DNA of 64,000 nucleotides from the NCBI RefSeq assembly GCF_009846525.1, contig NZ_CP024621.1:3658001-3722000 (forward strand). The letters are read 5' to 3'. Within the stretch, counting starts at the first letter, position 1. Every line of letters starts with the position of its first letter. This stretch comes from Halomonas meridiana (lineage in GTDB: Bacteria > Pseudomonadota > Gammaproteobacteria > Pseudomonadales > Halomonadaceae). Shown piece after piece: positions 45,314 through 55,880 of the stretch. The notes beneath the pieces were generated by a model. It ran no database searches, had not been told where the DNA came from, and worked only from the letters and a program-made list of their open reading frames with translations. The position numbers and the translations under genes are program-made.

Positions 45314-46713
45314 GACGTACCCTTGAGCGCCGCCAGCGCTTCACGGGCACGGCTGGCCGCCGCGCGCACTTGGTCAGGCGCGGTGCCGCCAATATGGTTA
45401 CGGGCGGCCACCGAGCCCTCCAGGGTCAGTACGTCAAAGACGTCCTGCGCGATGATATCGGAGAACTGCTGAAGCTCTTCCAGCGTCATTTCAGAGAGGT
45501 CCTTCTTGGTTTTCAGGCCGTAGGCGACTGACAAACCAACGATTTCATGGGCATCGCGGAAGGCCACGCCTTTACGCACCAGGTAGTCCGCCAGATCGGT
45601 CGCGGTGGAGAAGCCGCGACGCGCCGCTTCGTACATGCTCTCTTTCTTCGGCTCGATGGCAGGCACCATGTCCGCAAAGGCTTTCAGACAGTCGCGCACG
45701 GTGTCGACGGCGTCGAACAGCGGCTCTTTGTCTTCCTGGTTGTCCTTGTTGTAGGCCAGCGGCTGCGACTTCATCAGCGTCAGCAGCGCCATCAGATGGC
45801 CATACACGCGGCCGGTTTTACCACGCACCAACTCGGGCACGTCGGGGTTCTTCTTCTGCGGCATGATGGAGGAGCCGGTGCAGAAGCGGTCGGGCAGGTC
45901 GATGAAGTCGAACTGGGCGCTGGTCCACAGCACCAGCTCTTCGCTCATGCGCGACAGGTGCATGAGCAAAATGCTGGCAAAGCTGGTGAATTCGATGGCG
46001 AAGTCGCGATCCGACACCGCATCCAGCGAGTTTTCCGCCGGGCGGTCGAAGCCGAGCAACTCGGCGGTTACGTGGCGGTCGATGGGGTACGTCGTGCCCG
46101 CCAGGGCGGCGGCACCCAGCGGCATCACGTTCACACGCTTGCGGCAATCCAGCAGGCGCTCGTGGTCACGGGCCAGCATCTCTTGCCACGCCAGCAGATG
46201 ATGGCCAAAAGTGACCGGCTGGGCGGTTTGCAGATGGGTGAAGCCCGGCATGATGGTGTCGGCTTCGCGCTCGGCAAGTTCGATCATGCCGTCGCGCAGG
46301 CGTGTCAGCTCCGCTTCGATCACGTCGATCTCATCGCGCATGAACAGGCGAATGTCGGTCGCGACTTGGTCGTTGCGCGAGCGACCGGTGTGCAGCTTCT
46401 TGCCGGTAATGCCGATTTTGTCGGTCAGGCGTGCTTCGATGTTCATATGCACGTCTTCCAGCGGCACCGACCAGTTGAACTCGCCCCGCTCGATTTCGCC
46501 CTGGATCTCGGTCAAGCCGTTGATGATGGCATCACGCTCGTCGTCGGTCAGCACGCCCACTCGCGCCAGCATGGTGGCGTGGGCGATCGAGCCCTGAATA
46601 TCCTGGCGCGCCAGGCGCTGGTCGAAGGTCACAGACGCGGTAAAGCGCGCAACAAAGGCATCGGTGGGCTCGCTGAAGCGACCGCCCCAAGACTGGTTCG
46701 TAGCTTGGCTCAT
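45310..46713 (-). CDS. argH: Argininosuccinate lyase
   Basis: A 467-residue enzyme splitting argininosuccinate into arginine and fumarate. The fumarase/aspartase signature is [13 protein letters not shown]; the N-terminal [10 protein letters not shown] and [13 protein letters not shown] blocks are complete. First gene of a seven-gene minus-strand run with overlapping or close ends. Upstream is an extended -10 (TGGTACACT on the minus strand, near 46790) that may be the operon promoter. Confidence 0.97.
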   Translation of the reverse strand: MSQATNQSWGGRFSEPTDAFVARFTASVTFDQRLARQDIQGSIAHATMLARVGVLTDDERDAIINGLTEIQGEIERGEFNWSVPLEDVHMNIEARLTDKIGITGKKLHTGRSRNDQVATDIRLFMRDEIDVIEAELTRLRDGMIELAEREADTIMPGFTHLQTAQPVTFGHHLLAWQEMLARDHERLLDCRKRVNVMPLGAAALAGTTYPIDRHVTAELLGFDRPAENSLDAVSDRDFAIEFTSFASILLMHLSRMSEELVLWTSAQFDFIDLPDRFCTGSSIMPQKKNPDVPELVRGKTGRVYGHLMALLTLMKSQPLAYNKDNQEDKEPLFDAVDTVRDCLKAFADMVPAIEPKKESMYEAARRGFSTATDLADYLVRKGVAFRDAHEIVGLSVAYGLKTKKDLSEMTLEELQQFSDIIAQDVFDVLTLEGSVAARNHIGGTAPDQVRAAASRAREALAALKGTS

Positions 46714-46809
46714 CGGTGAGATATCCTGCTGACAAATCTAATGGAGTCGTTAAGAGAAAGTGTACCAGAGTCACTGCGTGGAGCGGCATGCCATTTGCGA
46801 TCGCGCCCC

Positions 46810-49254
46810 TTACGAGGTCGGGGCGGCGGGGCTGGTGGTGTCCACCGGCGACTCCAAAAAGTGCCGAAGCGCGCTCAGCGACATCGGGCGGGCGAAGTAG
46901 TAGCCCTGGAAGTGGTCACACTGCAGAGTGCGCAGGTGATGAAACTGCTCGGCGGTTTCGATGCCTTCGACGAGCACCTCCAGCCCCAGCTTGTCGGCCA
47001 TGATGACCACGCCCTCGACAATGGCCGCGTCGCGGGAGTCCGTGGCCACGTCGCGCACGAACGAACGGTCGACTTTCAGCTTGTTGATCGGCAGTCGTTT
47101 CAGGTAACTCAGGCTGGAGAAGCCGGTGCCGAAGTCGTCGAGTGCGATGTGAACGCCCAACTGGCGCAGCGCTTGCAGGGCTTGAATGGTGTGCTCGGCA
47201 CTATCCATCAACACGCCTTCGGTCAGCTCTAACTCCAACAAGGCCGGCGGTAAACCGCTGCGCGCCAGCACCTGCTGTACGGAATCCAAAAAGCCCGGAC
47301 GCTGAAACTGCATGGGCGACACGTTGATCGCCATGGTCATGGGTGCCGCGCTTTGTGCGTTGAGCGCGACCGCGTCACGACAGGCCGTTTCCAGCACCCA
47401 CTCACTGATCGGGATGATTTGACCGGTATCCTCGGCCAGAGCAATGAACTGTCCCGGCGGAATGTTGCCACGCTCGGGGTGGTGCCACCGAATGAGCGCT
47501 TCGACCCCGGCGACGCGACCGCTGTGATGTATCTGCGGCTGGTAATGAAGCTCGAACTGCTGCTGTTCGATGGCCTGCTGCAGCGCGTGGCGCAGATTGA
47601 CCCGTTCGGTCACCTTGCGGTTCAGCTCGTCGGTGTACCACTGGAAGGTGTTACGCCCCCGCCGCTTGGCTTTATACATGGCAAGATCGGCTTGTTGAAT
47701 CAGTTGGCGGGGCGCTTGAATCGTCCCATCGTCGGTGGCGATGCCGATACTGGCGGTAATGCGTAGCTCGCTACCACGATACCAATAGGGTGCCGACACT
47801 CTCGCCAGCAGCCGCTCGACCACCTGCAGCACGTCATCTTCGTGGGCCAAGTCCGGCAGCAGCACGATGAATTCGTCGCCTCCAAAGCGCGCTACGGTAT
47901 CCCAAGGGCGCAGCTCTTCCTCCAGGCGCTTGGCGACGTCGCGCAGGATATAGTCGCCCACTTCATGGCCCAGGGTGTCGTTGATCGGTTTGAAGTCATC
48001 CAGATCGATGAACAGTACGGCCAAGTACCGGTGATAGCGCCTGGCCAGCAAGCAGCCCTGATCAAGACGCTGGTCGAGCATGAGCCGGTTGGGCAGCCCG
48101 GTCAGCGCGTCGTGGTTGGCGTTATGACTCAGCTGAGCCTGGTACTCTCGCTGGGCGGTAATGTCGTTTTGCGCGCCGATGAAGTGCGTCACGACGCCCC
48201 CCTCATCGCGCACTGGTGAAATATAGAGGTCGTTCCAGAAAGGAGCGCCGCTGCGGCGATAGTTACGAATCACCACGTGGACATCGCGCTGCGCTTTGAT
48301 GCCCTCACGCAGCTGCGCCAGGGTAGCGGGGTCGGTATCGGTGCCCTGTAAAAAGCGGCAGTTGCGACCCAGAGCATCCTCGCGGGAGTACCCGGTAATG
48401 CGCTCGAACGCGGCATTGACGTAGACCATGGGCAAATCGGGGCGCTGGGCATCCACGATCACCACCCCGTTGGTGCTGGACTCCACGCTGCGCTCCAACA
48501 GCGTCAGCTGCCGCTCGGTGTCTTTGCGTTCAGTGATGTCTTGGGTCGACCCCTGCACCTGAATAATCTGCCCCAGCTCATCGCGCACGGCACGGCCAAT
48601 CACCCGCACCCAGCGCCGCCGTCCTCGCTGGGTAATGATTTCGAACTCTTCATCGAAGCTTACCCCCTGCTCGCAGCAGGCGGAGAAGACGGCTTGCAGA
48701 CGCGGCCGCGCGCTGGGAGTGTAAAACCCAATGGCTTCTTCCAAAGTAGGCTGATGCCCCACCGGCATATCGTGCAGGCGGCAGACCTCCTCGGACCAGA
48801 TGGGCAGCCCCACCGCCATGTCCAGGTACCAACCGCCGATATGCGCCGTTTCACCGGCAATGCGAAACAGGCGCTGGTTGCGCCTAAGCTGCTTCTCCAC
48901 CGCTTTGCGCCGGGTAATGTCCCGCGCGATGACGTAGATCACCCGATCACCGGCGGAGGCCGACACTTCCAACCAAACCCGCTTACCGTCTAACGTCAGC
49001 GCGCACACGTCGAAAGCACTGACCTTCTCCCCGCGGCACAAGCTTGCCAGCGCCGCTTCGATCACGGGATGATCACGCGTCTCGATCACGACACCGCACG
49101 GCTTTCCCAGGAGGGCGTCCGCTGAGTAGCCGAGCAGCGTCTCGAAGGTGGGGTTGACGCTGAGCAGCGTACCCGCAAAGTCAATGCAACAGAACAAATC
49201 CTGCGAGAGCAGGAAGAACTGGTCGAGCTTGCCTTGCGGTTCAGCGAGGGGCAT
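46810..49254 (-). CDS. LOV blue-light receptor with GGDEF and EAL domains
   Basis: An 814-residue soluble protein ordered PAS (10-115), PAS (130-245), LOV (255-370), GGDEF (380-540), EAL (555-800). The LOV domain has the full flavin set: GRNCRFLQG with the adduct-forming Cys299, Asn331 in NYRRSG, Asn341 in FWN and Gln362 in FIGAQND. GGDEF (458-462) is intact with an RxxD inhibitory site (449-452). EAL is intact (GVEALIRW, DDFGTGFSS). Blue light would therefore tune cyclic-di-GMP synthesis or breakdown. The ATG at 49254 follows TAGGA; a TTG eight codons upstream is less likely. Confidence 0.93.
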   Translation of the reverse strand: MPLAEPQGKLDQFFLLSQDLFCCIDFAGTLLSVNPTFETLLGYSADALLGKPCGVVIETRDHPVIEAALASLCRGEKVSAFDVCALTLDGKRVWLEVSASAGDRVIYVIARDITRRKAVEKQLRRNQRLFRIAGETAHIGGWYLDMAVGLPIWSEEVCRLHDMPVGHQPTLEEAIGFYTPSARPRLQAVFSACCEQGVSFDEEFEIITQRGRRRWVRVIGRAVRDELGQIIQVQGSTQDITERKDTERQLTLLERSVESSTNGVVIVDAQRPDLPMVYVNAAFERITGYSREDALGRNCRFLQGTDTDPATLAQLREGIKAQRDVHVVIRNYRRSGAPFWNDLYISPVRDEGGVVTHFIGAQNDITAQREYQAQLSHNANHDALTGLPNRLMLDQRLDQGCLLARRYHRYLAVLFIDLDDFKPINDTLGHEVGDYILRDVAKRLEEELRPWDTVARFGGDEFIVLLPDLAHEDDVLQVVERLLARVSAPYWYRGSELRITASIGIATDDGTIQAPRQLIQQADLAMYKAKRRGRNTFQWYTDELNRKVTERVNLRHALQQAIEQQQFELHYQPQIHHSGRVAGVEALIRWHHPERGNIPPGQFIALAEDTGQIIPISEWVLETACRDAVALNAQSAAPMTMAINVSPMQFQRPGFLDSVQQVLARSGLPPALLELELTEGVLMDSAEHTIQALQALRQLGVHIALDDFGTGFSSLSYLKRLPINKLKVDRSFVRDVATDSRDAAIVEGVVIMADKLGLEVLVEGIETAEQFHHLRTLQCDHFQGYYFARPMSLSALRHFLESPVDTTSPAAPTS

Positions 49255-49338
49255 GGCGTTTCCTAAATAGGCGTTCAACGCATTCAGTGCTGGCCTTAAA
49301 TATGGCCGGTTATTTTTACTGTGTGGCTGGGTGCTTTA

Positions 49339-49353
49339 TGATGAGAATTATCA
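49339..49353. promoter_or_regulatory. Fur-like site upstream of hemC
   Basis: TGATGAGAATTATCA; one half, ATTATCA, is perfect for the 7-1-7 Fur pattern and the other, TGATGAG, matches at five of seven. It lies 40 bases before the hemC start and 85 before the LOV gene start. Iron control of haem synthesis is plausible but unproven. Confidence 0.45.
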
Positions 49354-49392
49354 CAGTTCGACGCGCCGTGTCAGCGGCAAAGGGAGAATCAG

Positions 49393-50337
49393 GTGTCATC
49401 CATCACTAAATTGCGCATCGCCACGCGTAAAAGTCAGTTGGCCATGTGGCAGGCCGAGTACGTCCGCGACCGCTTGATGGCGGCACATAGCGGTCTGGAA
49501 GTTGAGCTTGTCCCCCTCTCCACCAAAGGTGACAAAATTCTCGATACGCCTCTCTCCAAAATTGGCGGGAAAGGGCTATTCGTCAAGGAGCTCGAAGACG
49601 CCATGCTGGATGGGCGCGCCGACATTGCCGTGCATTCGATGAAAGACGTGCCGATGCACTTTCCAGAAGGCTTGGGGCTCTCGGTGATTTTGGAAGGGGC
49701 AGATCCCACCGATGCGTTTGTGTCCAATCACTATAGCAGTATCGACGAGCTGCCCGAAGGTGCACGTATCGGCACCGCCAGCCTGCGCCGTGGCCTGCAA
49801 ATGCGCGAAGCACGCCCGGATCTCCAGATTCTCAACCTGCGCGGTAACGTACAAACCCGTCTTGGCAAGCTCGACGACGGCGAATTCGATGCCATTATCC
49901 TGGCGACCTCCGGCCTGCAGCGTTTGGGTCTCGACGCACGGATCGCGCAAGCGCTGCCTCCCGAAATCTGCCTGCCTGCCTGTGGCCAAGGCGCGCTGGG
50001 CATCGAGTGCCGCCTGCACGATCCCGAGCTGATTGCGCTGCTGGCACCCTTGGACGACCAGGACACCGCCACCCGCGTGCGCGCCGAGCGCGCCATGAAT
50101 ACCCGCCTGGAAGGCGGCTGCCAAGTGCCCATTGCCGGGCATGCCATTCTGGATAAAGCCAACGACACCCTGTGGCTACGCGGGCTTGTCGGTAACCCCG
50201 AAGGCACGGAAGTGCTGCGCGCCGAAGGCCGTGGCTCTATCCACGAGCCGGAAGCGCTCGGTATTCGGATTGCCGAAGAGCTGCTGGATCAAGGCGCTGG
50301 CGATATCCTGGCCGAGGTGTACGGCCGCCACGTATGA
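49393..50337 (+). CDS. hemC: Hydroxymethylbilane synthase
   Basis: A 314-residue enzyme that joins four porphobilinogens. The dipyrromethane cofactor cysteine is in EGGCQVPI; other blocks are [26 protein letters not shown] and TASLRRGLQ. The GTG start is six bases after AGGGAG. It is the first gene of hemC-hemD-hemX-hemY and overlaps hemD by four bases. Confidence 0.96.
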   Translation: MSSITKLRIATRKSQLAMWQAEYVRDRLMAAHSGLEVELVPLSTKGDKILDTPLSKIGGKGLFVKELEDAMLDGRADIAVHSMKDVPMHFPEGLGLSVILEGADPTDAFVSNHYSSIDELPEGARIGTASLRRGLQMREARPDLQILNLRGNVQTRLGKLDDGEFDAIILATSGLQRLGLDARIAQALPPEICLPACGQGALGIECRLHDPELIALLAPLDDQDTATRVRAERAMNTRLEGGCQVPIAGHAILDKANDTLWLRGLVGNPEGTEVLRAEGRGSIHEPEALGIRIAEELLDQGAGDILAEVYGRHV

Positions 50338-51086
50338 ACCAACCGGTACTGATTTGCCGCCCCGGAGAGCGGGGGCAAGCCCTGGCGGATGCCTTACGCG
50401 AACGCCATGGCTGGGTGGAGCCGCTTGACATGATGCGCCTGGAGGCGCTGCCTGAAGAGGCCGCCCAGCGCCAAGTCTGGTTGGATATTGATCAGTACCA
50501 TAAGATAGTGGTGGTCAGCCCCTTCGCTGCGCACTGTTTGAGCGAGGCGCTGGATCGCTACTGGCCCCAGCTCCCCGTCGGGATTGATTACTATAGCGTT
50601 GGACGGGGCACTGCCAGCATACTGTCCGATCAGCTTGGGGTGCGGGTGCGTATTCCTCCGCCCCAACAGGGGGAGGACACCAGTGAAGCGCTGCTCTCGC
50701 TGGCATCGCTTCGCCAGTTGACGCACCAGCGCGTACTACTGGTGGCAGGCGAAGGGGGCCGCACGCTAATCGCCGACACCCTGGCGGCACGCGGCGCCCA
50801 GGTGACTCGTTTGGCGGTCTACCGGCGAACGTATCAGCCGCCGCCCTCCGTCCTGCGCGAGCGCCTACACAGTGGCGACTACCGGGCGCTGATCGTCACC
50901 AGCGGCGAACTGCTTGAATATCTGGCAAAATGGTGTGGTCCAGCAGCGTTGAACCAACCGCTAATCGTTTCCAGTCACCGTTTAGCTACACTGGCCGGTA
51001 AACTGGGTTTTTGTGACCTCAAGGTGGCGTCGGGAGCAACGCCGGCTGCGCTGGTGGCCGCGTTGGATCGGTCCTGCAACCCATAG
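50334..51086 (+). CDS. hemD: Uroporphyrinogen-III synthase
   Basis: A 250-residue enzyme that cyclises hydroxymethylbilane with inversion of ring D. HemD sequences are poorly conserved; support comes from [16 protein letters not shown] at the N-terminus, [34 protein letters not shown] and VYRRTYQ, and from the ATGA overlap with hemC. Two-lobed fold expected. Confidence 0.93.
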   Translation: MNQPVLICRPGERGQALADALRERHGWVEPLDMMRLEALPEEAAQRQVWLDIDQYHKIVVVSPFAAHCLSEALDRYWPQLPVGIDYYSVGRGTASILSDQLGVRVRIPPPQQGEDTSEALLSLASLRQLTHQRVLLVAGEGGRTLIADTLAARGAQVTRLAVYRRTYQPPPSVLRERLHSGDYRALIVTSGELLEYLAKWCGPAALNQPLIVSSHRLATLAGKLGFCDLKVASGATPAALVAALDRSCNP

Positions 51087-51129
51087 GGTGCCGATGTCGA
51101 TCAAGGAACTTAATAAGGGCTAGCGACAG

Positions 51130-52578
51130 ATGAGCAAACAACCAAACGAGCAGGAAGGCGTCAACAACACGTCTGCCGATGCATCCCAAGCGAGCACGCC
51201 GTCGAGCGATAGTGCGGCCTCCTCGGCGAAAAGCGAGTCGACTGCTGGCAGCGCCTCCTCGTCTTACGCGGCCAAAAATAGCCGCTCGCGCCGCCGTAAC
51301 AAAGGTGGCCCGACTAATTCCCACACGAGCGCATCCAGCGCCAGTGCAACCACGTCCAGCCCCGCTCAGGAAAGCGCCTCTAAACAGACAAGCGCCCCTA
51401 ACGATACCAAAGCGACGGCAGCAGATACCAAACCGACTGCCACAGCTACGCCTGCAGCGTCCACATCTGCTAAAAGTGGCAACACATCCGCTACGGGCAG
51501 CACAGGCAAACCGACGCCGCCCACTTCTACCGGTGGTGGTGGCAGCAAAGGTGGCGGCGTAGCCCTTGCCCTGGTGATTATCCTGGCACTCGCCCTGGGG
51601 CTGGTCGCTTGGCAAGGATGGCAGCGCCTGGATAGTCAGCAGCAGCGCTTGGATGAGCTGGCACAGCAAGCGCAAAACAGCGCCTCCCAGCAAGCCGTCA
51701 GCGAGCTTGAAACACGTATCGATGAAGGCGAAGCCGAACGTAGCCAGGCACTAGACAGCACCATGAGCGAGCTGCGTAGCGAGCTGGATAGCTACCGCAG
51801 CGAAGTGAACGGCACGCTGGACGACGTACTGGCACAGCTTTCTCAAGAGCAGGACACCGACGAGCGCGACTGGCTCCACGCCGAAGCCGCCTACCTGCTG
51901 CGCTTGGCGAACCAGCGCCTACAGTTAGAAGGCGATGTGGAAGGTGCCGCTGCGCTGCTGCGTACCGCCGATGCCCGCCTAGCCGATGCCGATAACCCGG
52001 CACTGACGCCCGTGCGTCGCGAGATTGCCAACGAGCTCGCCGCGCTGGATGCCGTGCCTCAAGTGGACCGCACCGGTATTTACTTGGCCCTGAATGCCCA
52101 GCAAGAGCGCGTGGCAGGTCTACGTCTGTCTCAAGAAATCGAAGAGCGCGCCGTGACGTCGAGCATCGAACAGCCGCCTACCGGCACGTTCCAGCGCCAG
52201 CTTGCCCGGTTCGGTGAAGAGCTCAAAGACCTCGTCGTCATTCGTCAGCACGATGAAGCACTGGAAGCGCTGATCACCCCTGAACAAGAGTCCTATCTGC
52301 GCCAGAGCCTGCGCCTGATTCTTGAGCAGTCTCAGCTAGCGCTGCTTAAAGAGGAGCCGGAGCTGTACGAAGCGAGCATCGACAAAGCTTTGGAACTGCT
52401 GAACGGCTACTACGACACCGAGCGTGAAGAGACCCAGAGCGTGATTGCCCGCCTGCAAGAGCTGAAACAGGTTCAGGTACAGCCCGAGCTGCCGGACATC
52501 AGCGCCTCTCAACAAGCGCTGGCCAGCTTCATCGACAATCGCTTCGAGTCGCGCCGTCAGGATGGAGGTGATGCATGA
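51130..52578 (+). CDS. hemX: HemX membrane protein of the hem operon
   Basis: A 482-residue inner-membrane protein. Residues 1-140 are a low-complexity Ser/Ala/Thr-rich cytoplasmic tail, 143-162 a single helix, then a long coiled coil (165-220) and a helical periplasmic domain. Often labelled as uroporphyrinogen-III methyltransferase, but no SAM-binding methylase domain is present. Role unknown; it may organise late haem enzymes. The last four bases overlap hemY. Confidence 0.9.
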   Translation: MSKQPNEQEGVNNTSADASQASTPSSDSAASSAKSESTAGSASSSYAAKNSRSRRRNKGGPTNSHTSASSASATTSSPAQESASKQTSAPNDTKATAADTKPTATATPAASTSAKSGNTSATGSTGKPTPPTSTGGGGSKGGGVALALVIILALALGLVAWQGWQRLDSQQQRLDELAQQAQNSASQQAVSELETRIDEGEAERSQALDSTMSELRSELDSYRSEVNGTLDDVLAQLSQEQDTDERDWLHAEAAYLLRLANQRLQLEGDVEGAAALLRTADARLADADNPALTPVRREIANELAALDAVPQVDRTGIYLALNAQQERVAGLRLSQEIEERAVTSSIEQPPTGTFQRQLARFGEELKDLVVIRQHDEALEALITPEQESYLRQSLRLILEQSQLALLKEEPELYEASIDKALELLNGYYDTEREETQSVIARLQELKQVQVQPELPDISASQQALASFIDNRFESRRQDGGDA

Positions 52579-53837
52579 GAAAACTCATCCTGCTAATTGT
52601 TGCGGGCCTTGCGGTTGGCGCACTCTTCGGGCACCTGATGATGTCGGTGCCCGGCTACTGGCTGATTCGGGTCGGTGACACGTCGGTTCAAACCTCGTTC
52701 TGGTTTGGTCTGGTGCTGTTGCTGGGTGCCTTTATTGTGCTGCACTTCGCTCTGCGCCTGCTCACCGGCATTATTCGCCCAGTGGGTCGCTTCCGCACCT
52801 GGAACAGCCGTGCCCGCAACCGTCGCGCCATGAAACGCACCGTGCGCGGCTTGGTGGCGCTCACCGAAGGCCGCTGGAAGAAAGCGGAGAAAACCTTGGT
52901 GCGCGCTGCCGATGACTCCAGCACGCCGCTGGTGAACTACCTCTCGGCCGCGTTGGCCGCTCACTACCAAGGCCACCACGAGAAGTCCCAAGAGCACCTT
53001 AACCAGGCCCAGCTGACCACCGATGGCGCGGATACCGCCATTGGCTTGATGCAGGCGCAGCTGATGATCGACCGTCAGCAGCCGGAAGAGGCCCTGGCGA
53101 TTCTCAATCGCCTGGATAAGCAGCTCACCAATCATCCTCAGGTATTGAAGCTTCTGAAGCAGGTACACCTGAGCGTCAACGATTGGGAAGGCCTGCGTCG
53201 CCTGATTCCACGCTTGGCCGCGCAGAAGCTCATCACGCAGCAGGAGCGCGAACAGCTGGAGTTCAAAGCGTATCGCGAGCTGATCATCTTCGAAGCGAAG
53301 AACCCTACCAATATCGAACGGGTTCGCGGGCTGTGGGCGGATATGCCCGACTACCTGCGCGGCAATACCGAGCTGATCGTGCTCTATACCGAGGCACTGC
53401 TACACGCCAACGAAGAGCCGATTGCCGAGCGTCTGCTGAACCACTCGCTGGATAACCACTGGGACGCCCGCTTGGTCAAGCGCTACGGCCTGCTCAATGT
53501 CGATGCCGCTCGCCAGCTGGCCAAGGCCGAAAAGTGGCTGCAAGAGCGTCCCAACGACCCCGAGCTGCTGCTCGCCTGTGGCCGCCTGTCGCTGCGTGTA
53601 GGGCAGTGGGAAAAAGCGCTGGAGTACTTTGAAGCCAGCCAGCGCCAGCGCCCCAATGGCGAAGTGTGTGCCGAGCTTGCCCGCCTCTACGCAAGCCTAG
53701 GCGAGCACAACAAGAGCCAGCTCTACTATCGTCACAGTGTTGATATGCTAGCCAAATCTCTGCCATCGCTGCCCCAACCCAGCGATGCCAGTGACAGCAC
53801 GCAAAGCGATAAGAAAGCAGCGAAAAAGACGGCGTAA
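52575..53837 (+). CDS. hemY: HemY tetratricopeptide membrane protein
   Basis: A 420-residue protein with two N-terminal helices (3-23 and 40-64) and a TPR-rich domain (95-390) that includes EEALAILNRLDKQL and WEKALEYFEASQRQRP. This is the gammaproteobacterial HemY, not the Bacillus protoporphyrinogen oxidase of the same name. It is thought to support haem enzyme assembly. The C-terminal tail is rich in Ser, Asp and Lys. It ends the hem operon at a strong terminator. Confidence 0.93.
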   Translation: MRKLILLIVAGLAVGALFGHLMMSVPGYWLIRVGDTSVQTSFWFGLVLLLGAFIVLHFALRLLTGIIRPVGRFRTWNSRARNRRAMKRTVRGLVALTEGRWKKAEKTLVRAADDSSTPLVNYLSAALAAHYQGHHEKSQEHLNQAQLTTDGADTAIGLMQAQLMIDRQQPEEALAILNRLDKQLTNHPQVLKLLKQVHLSVNDWEGLRRLIPRLAAQKLITQQEREQLEFKAYRELIIFEAKNPTNIERVRGLWADMPDYLRGNTELIVLYTEALLHANEEPIAERLLNHSLDNHWDARLVKRYGLLNVDAARQLAKAEKWLQERPNDPELLLACGRLSLRVGQWEKALEYFEASQRQRPNGEVCAELARLYASLGEHNKSQLYYRHSVDMLAKSLPSLPQPSDASDSTQSDKKAAKKTA

Positions 53838-53853
53838 CCGCCTTCTGTAACGC

Positions 53854-53882
53854 AAAAAGGGTGCCCACGGGCACCCTTTTTT
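53854..53882. terminator. Bidirectional terminator between hemY and mscL
   Basis: AAAAAGGGTGCC pairs with GGCACCCTTTTTT around a tight loop. It has T-runs on both strands and serves the converging hemY and mscL genes. Confidence 0.92.
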
Positions 53883-53894
53883 AATGACGCGTCG

Positions 53895-54386
53895 CTACAC
53901 GCTCTCGGCAGGCTTCTCTGGGGCCGCTGTCTGCAGCTCAGACGTACAGTGACCACAGCGGACGGCCTTGATCGGCACCACCATAAAACAGTACGGGCAG
54001 GGCTTTTCGGTCGGGTCTGCCGGTGCCACCGCCTCTTCGCGCTTTAAGCGGTTGATGGTACGCACCAGCAAAAACACCACGAACGCGACGATGGAGAAGC
54101 TCACCACCGCGTTGATAAACAGCCCCACGTTCAGCGTCACCGCCCCCGCCGCTTGAGCTTCCGCCAAGGTGGCATAGGGCGCTCCCGCCACGCCTTCCCG
54201 CAATACAACAAACAGATTCGAAAAATCGATCCCACCCACCAACAGGCCAATCAGCGGATTCATCACGTCTTTGACGAGGCTTTGCACGATCAGCGTAAAC
54301 GCTCCGCCAATGATGATACCCACCGCCATATCAATGACGTTGCCCTTAACAGCAAACTCGCGGAATTCCCGAAAAAATTTAGCCAT
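53895..54386 (-). CDS. mscL: Large-conductance mechanosensitive channel with zinc ribbon
   Basis: A 163-residue channel that opens under hypo-osmotic shock to release solutes, a central need in a halophile. It has the amphipathic N-terminus [17 protein letters not shown], the TM1 pore [20 protein letters not shown] and TM2 near 88-108. After the usual cytoplasmic helix comes an extra zinc-ribbon-like tail with Cys130, Cys133, Cys144 and Cys147 (CPYC and CGHC). It starts at MAKFF; an in-frame upstream ATG gives a non-family extension. Confidence 0.95.
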   Translation of the reverse strand: MAKFFREFREFAVKGNVIDMAVGIIIGGAFTLIVQSLVKDVMNPLIGLLVGGIDFSNLFVVLREGVAGAPYATLAEAQAAGAVTLNVGLFINAVVSFSIVAFVVFLLVRTINRLKREEAVAPADPTEKPCPYCFMVVPIKAVRCGHCTSELQTAAPEKPAESV

Positions 54387-54486
54387 ACGCCGTTTAACCT
54401 CACCAAGCCAATGAAACGCCAAGGGCTAAGTTGCCCTGAGAGAAGAATGGGCCACGGTTAAAAGTGCGGCAAGGGCTAAAGGTCAT

Positions 54487-54517
54487 ATAAAAAAGCCCAA
54501 ACACGGTGTGTTTAGGC
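54487..54517 (-). terminator. Terminator of pobA
   Basis: On the minus strand GCC-AAACAC/GTGTTT-GGC with one mismatch, then TTTTTTATAT, 29 bases after the pobA stop. Confidence 0.85.
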
Positions 54518-54545
54518 AAAGAGTAAAGGGCTCAAGTATTAGCGC

Positions 54546-55809
<1,264 letters not shown>

Positions 55810-55880
55810 ATAGAAATAATTATTTGGACTTTTCCAGCCTTATCACACAACCTTAGTCGTAGCTAAAAGGGAGAAGAGTG

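Noticed and set aside
45547..46719. 390-codon frame antisense to argH
   Set aside because: Mirrors argH; the translation is a His, Val and Gln-rich shadow without a family.
51130..52578. HemX as uroporphyrinogen-III C-methyltransferase
   Set aside because: The common database label does not hold: there is no SAM-binding methylase domain, only a low-complexity tail, one helix and a coiled-coil domain.
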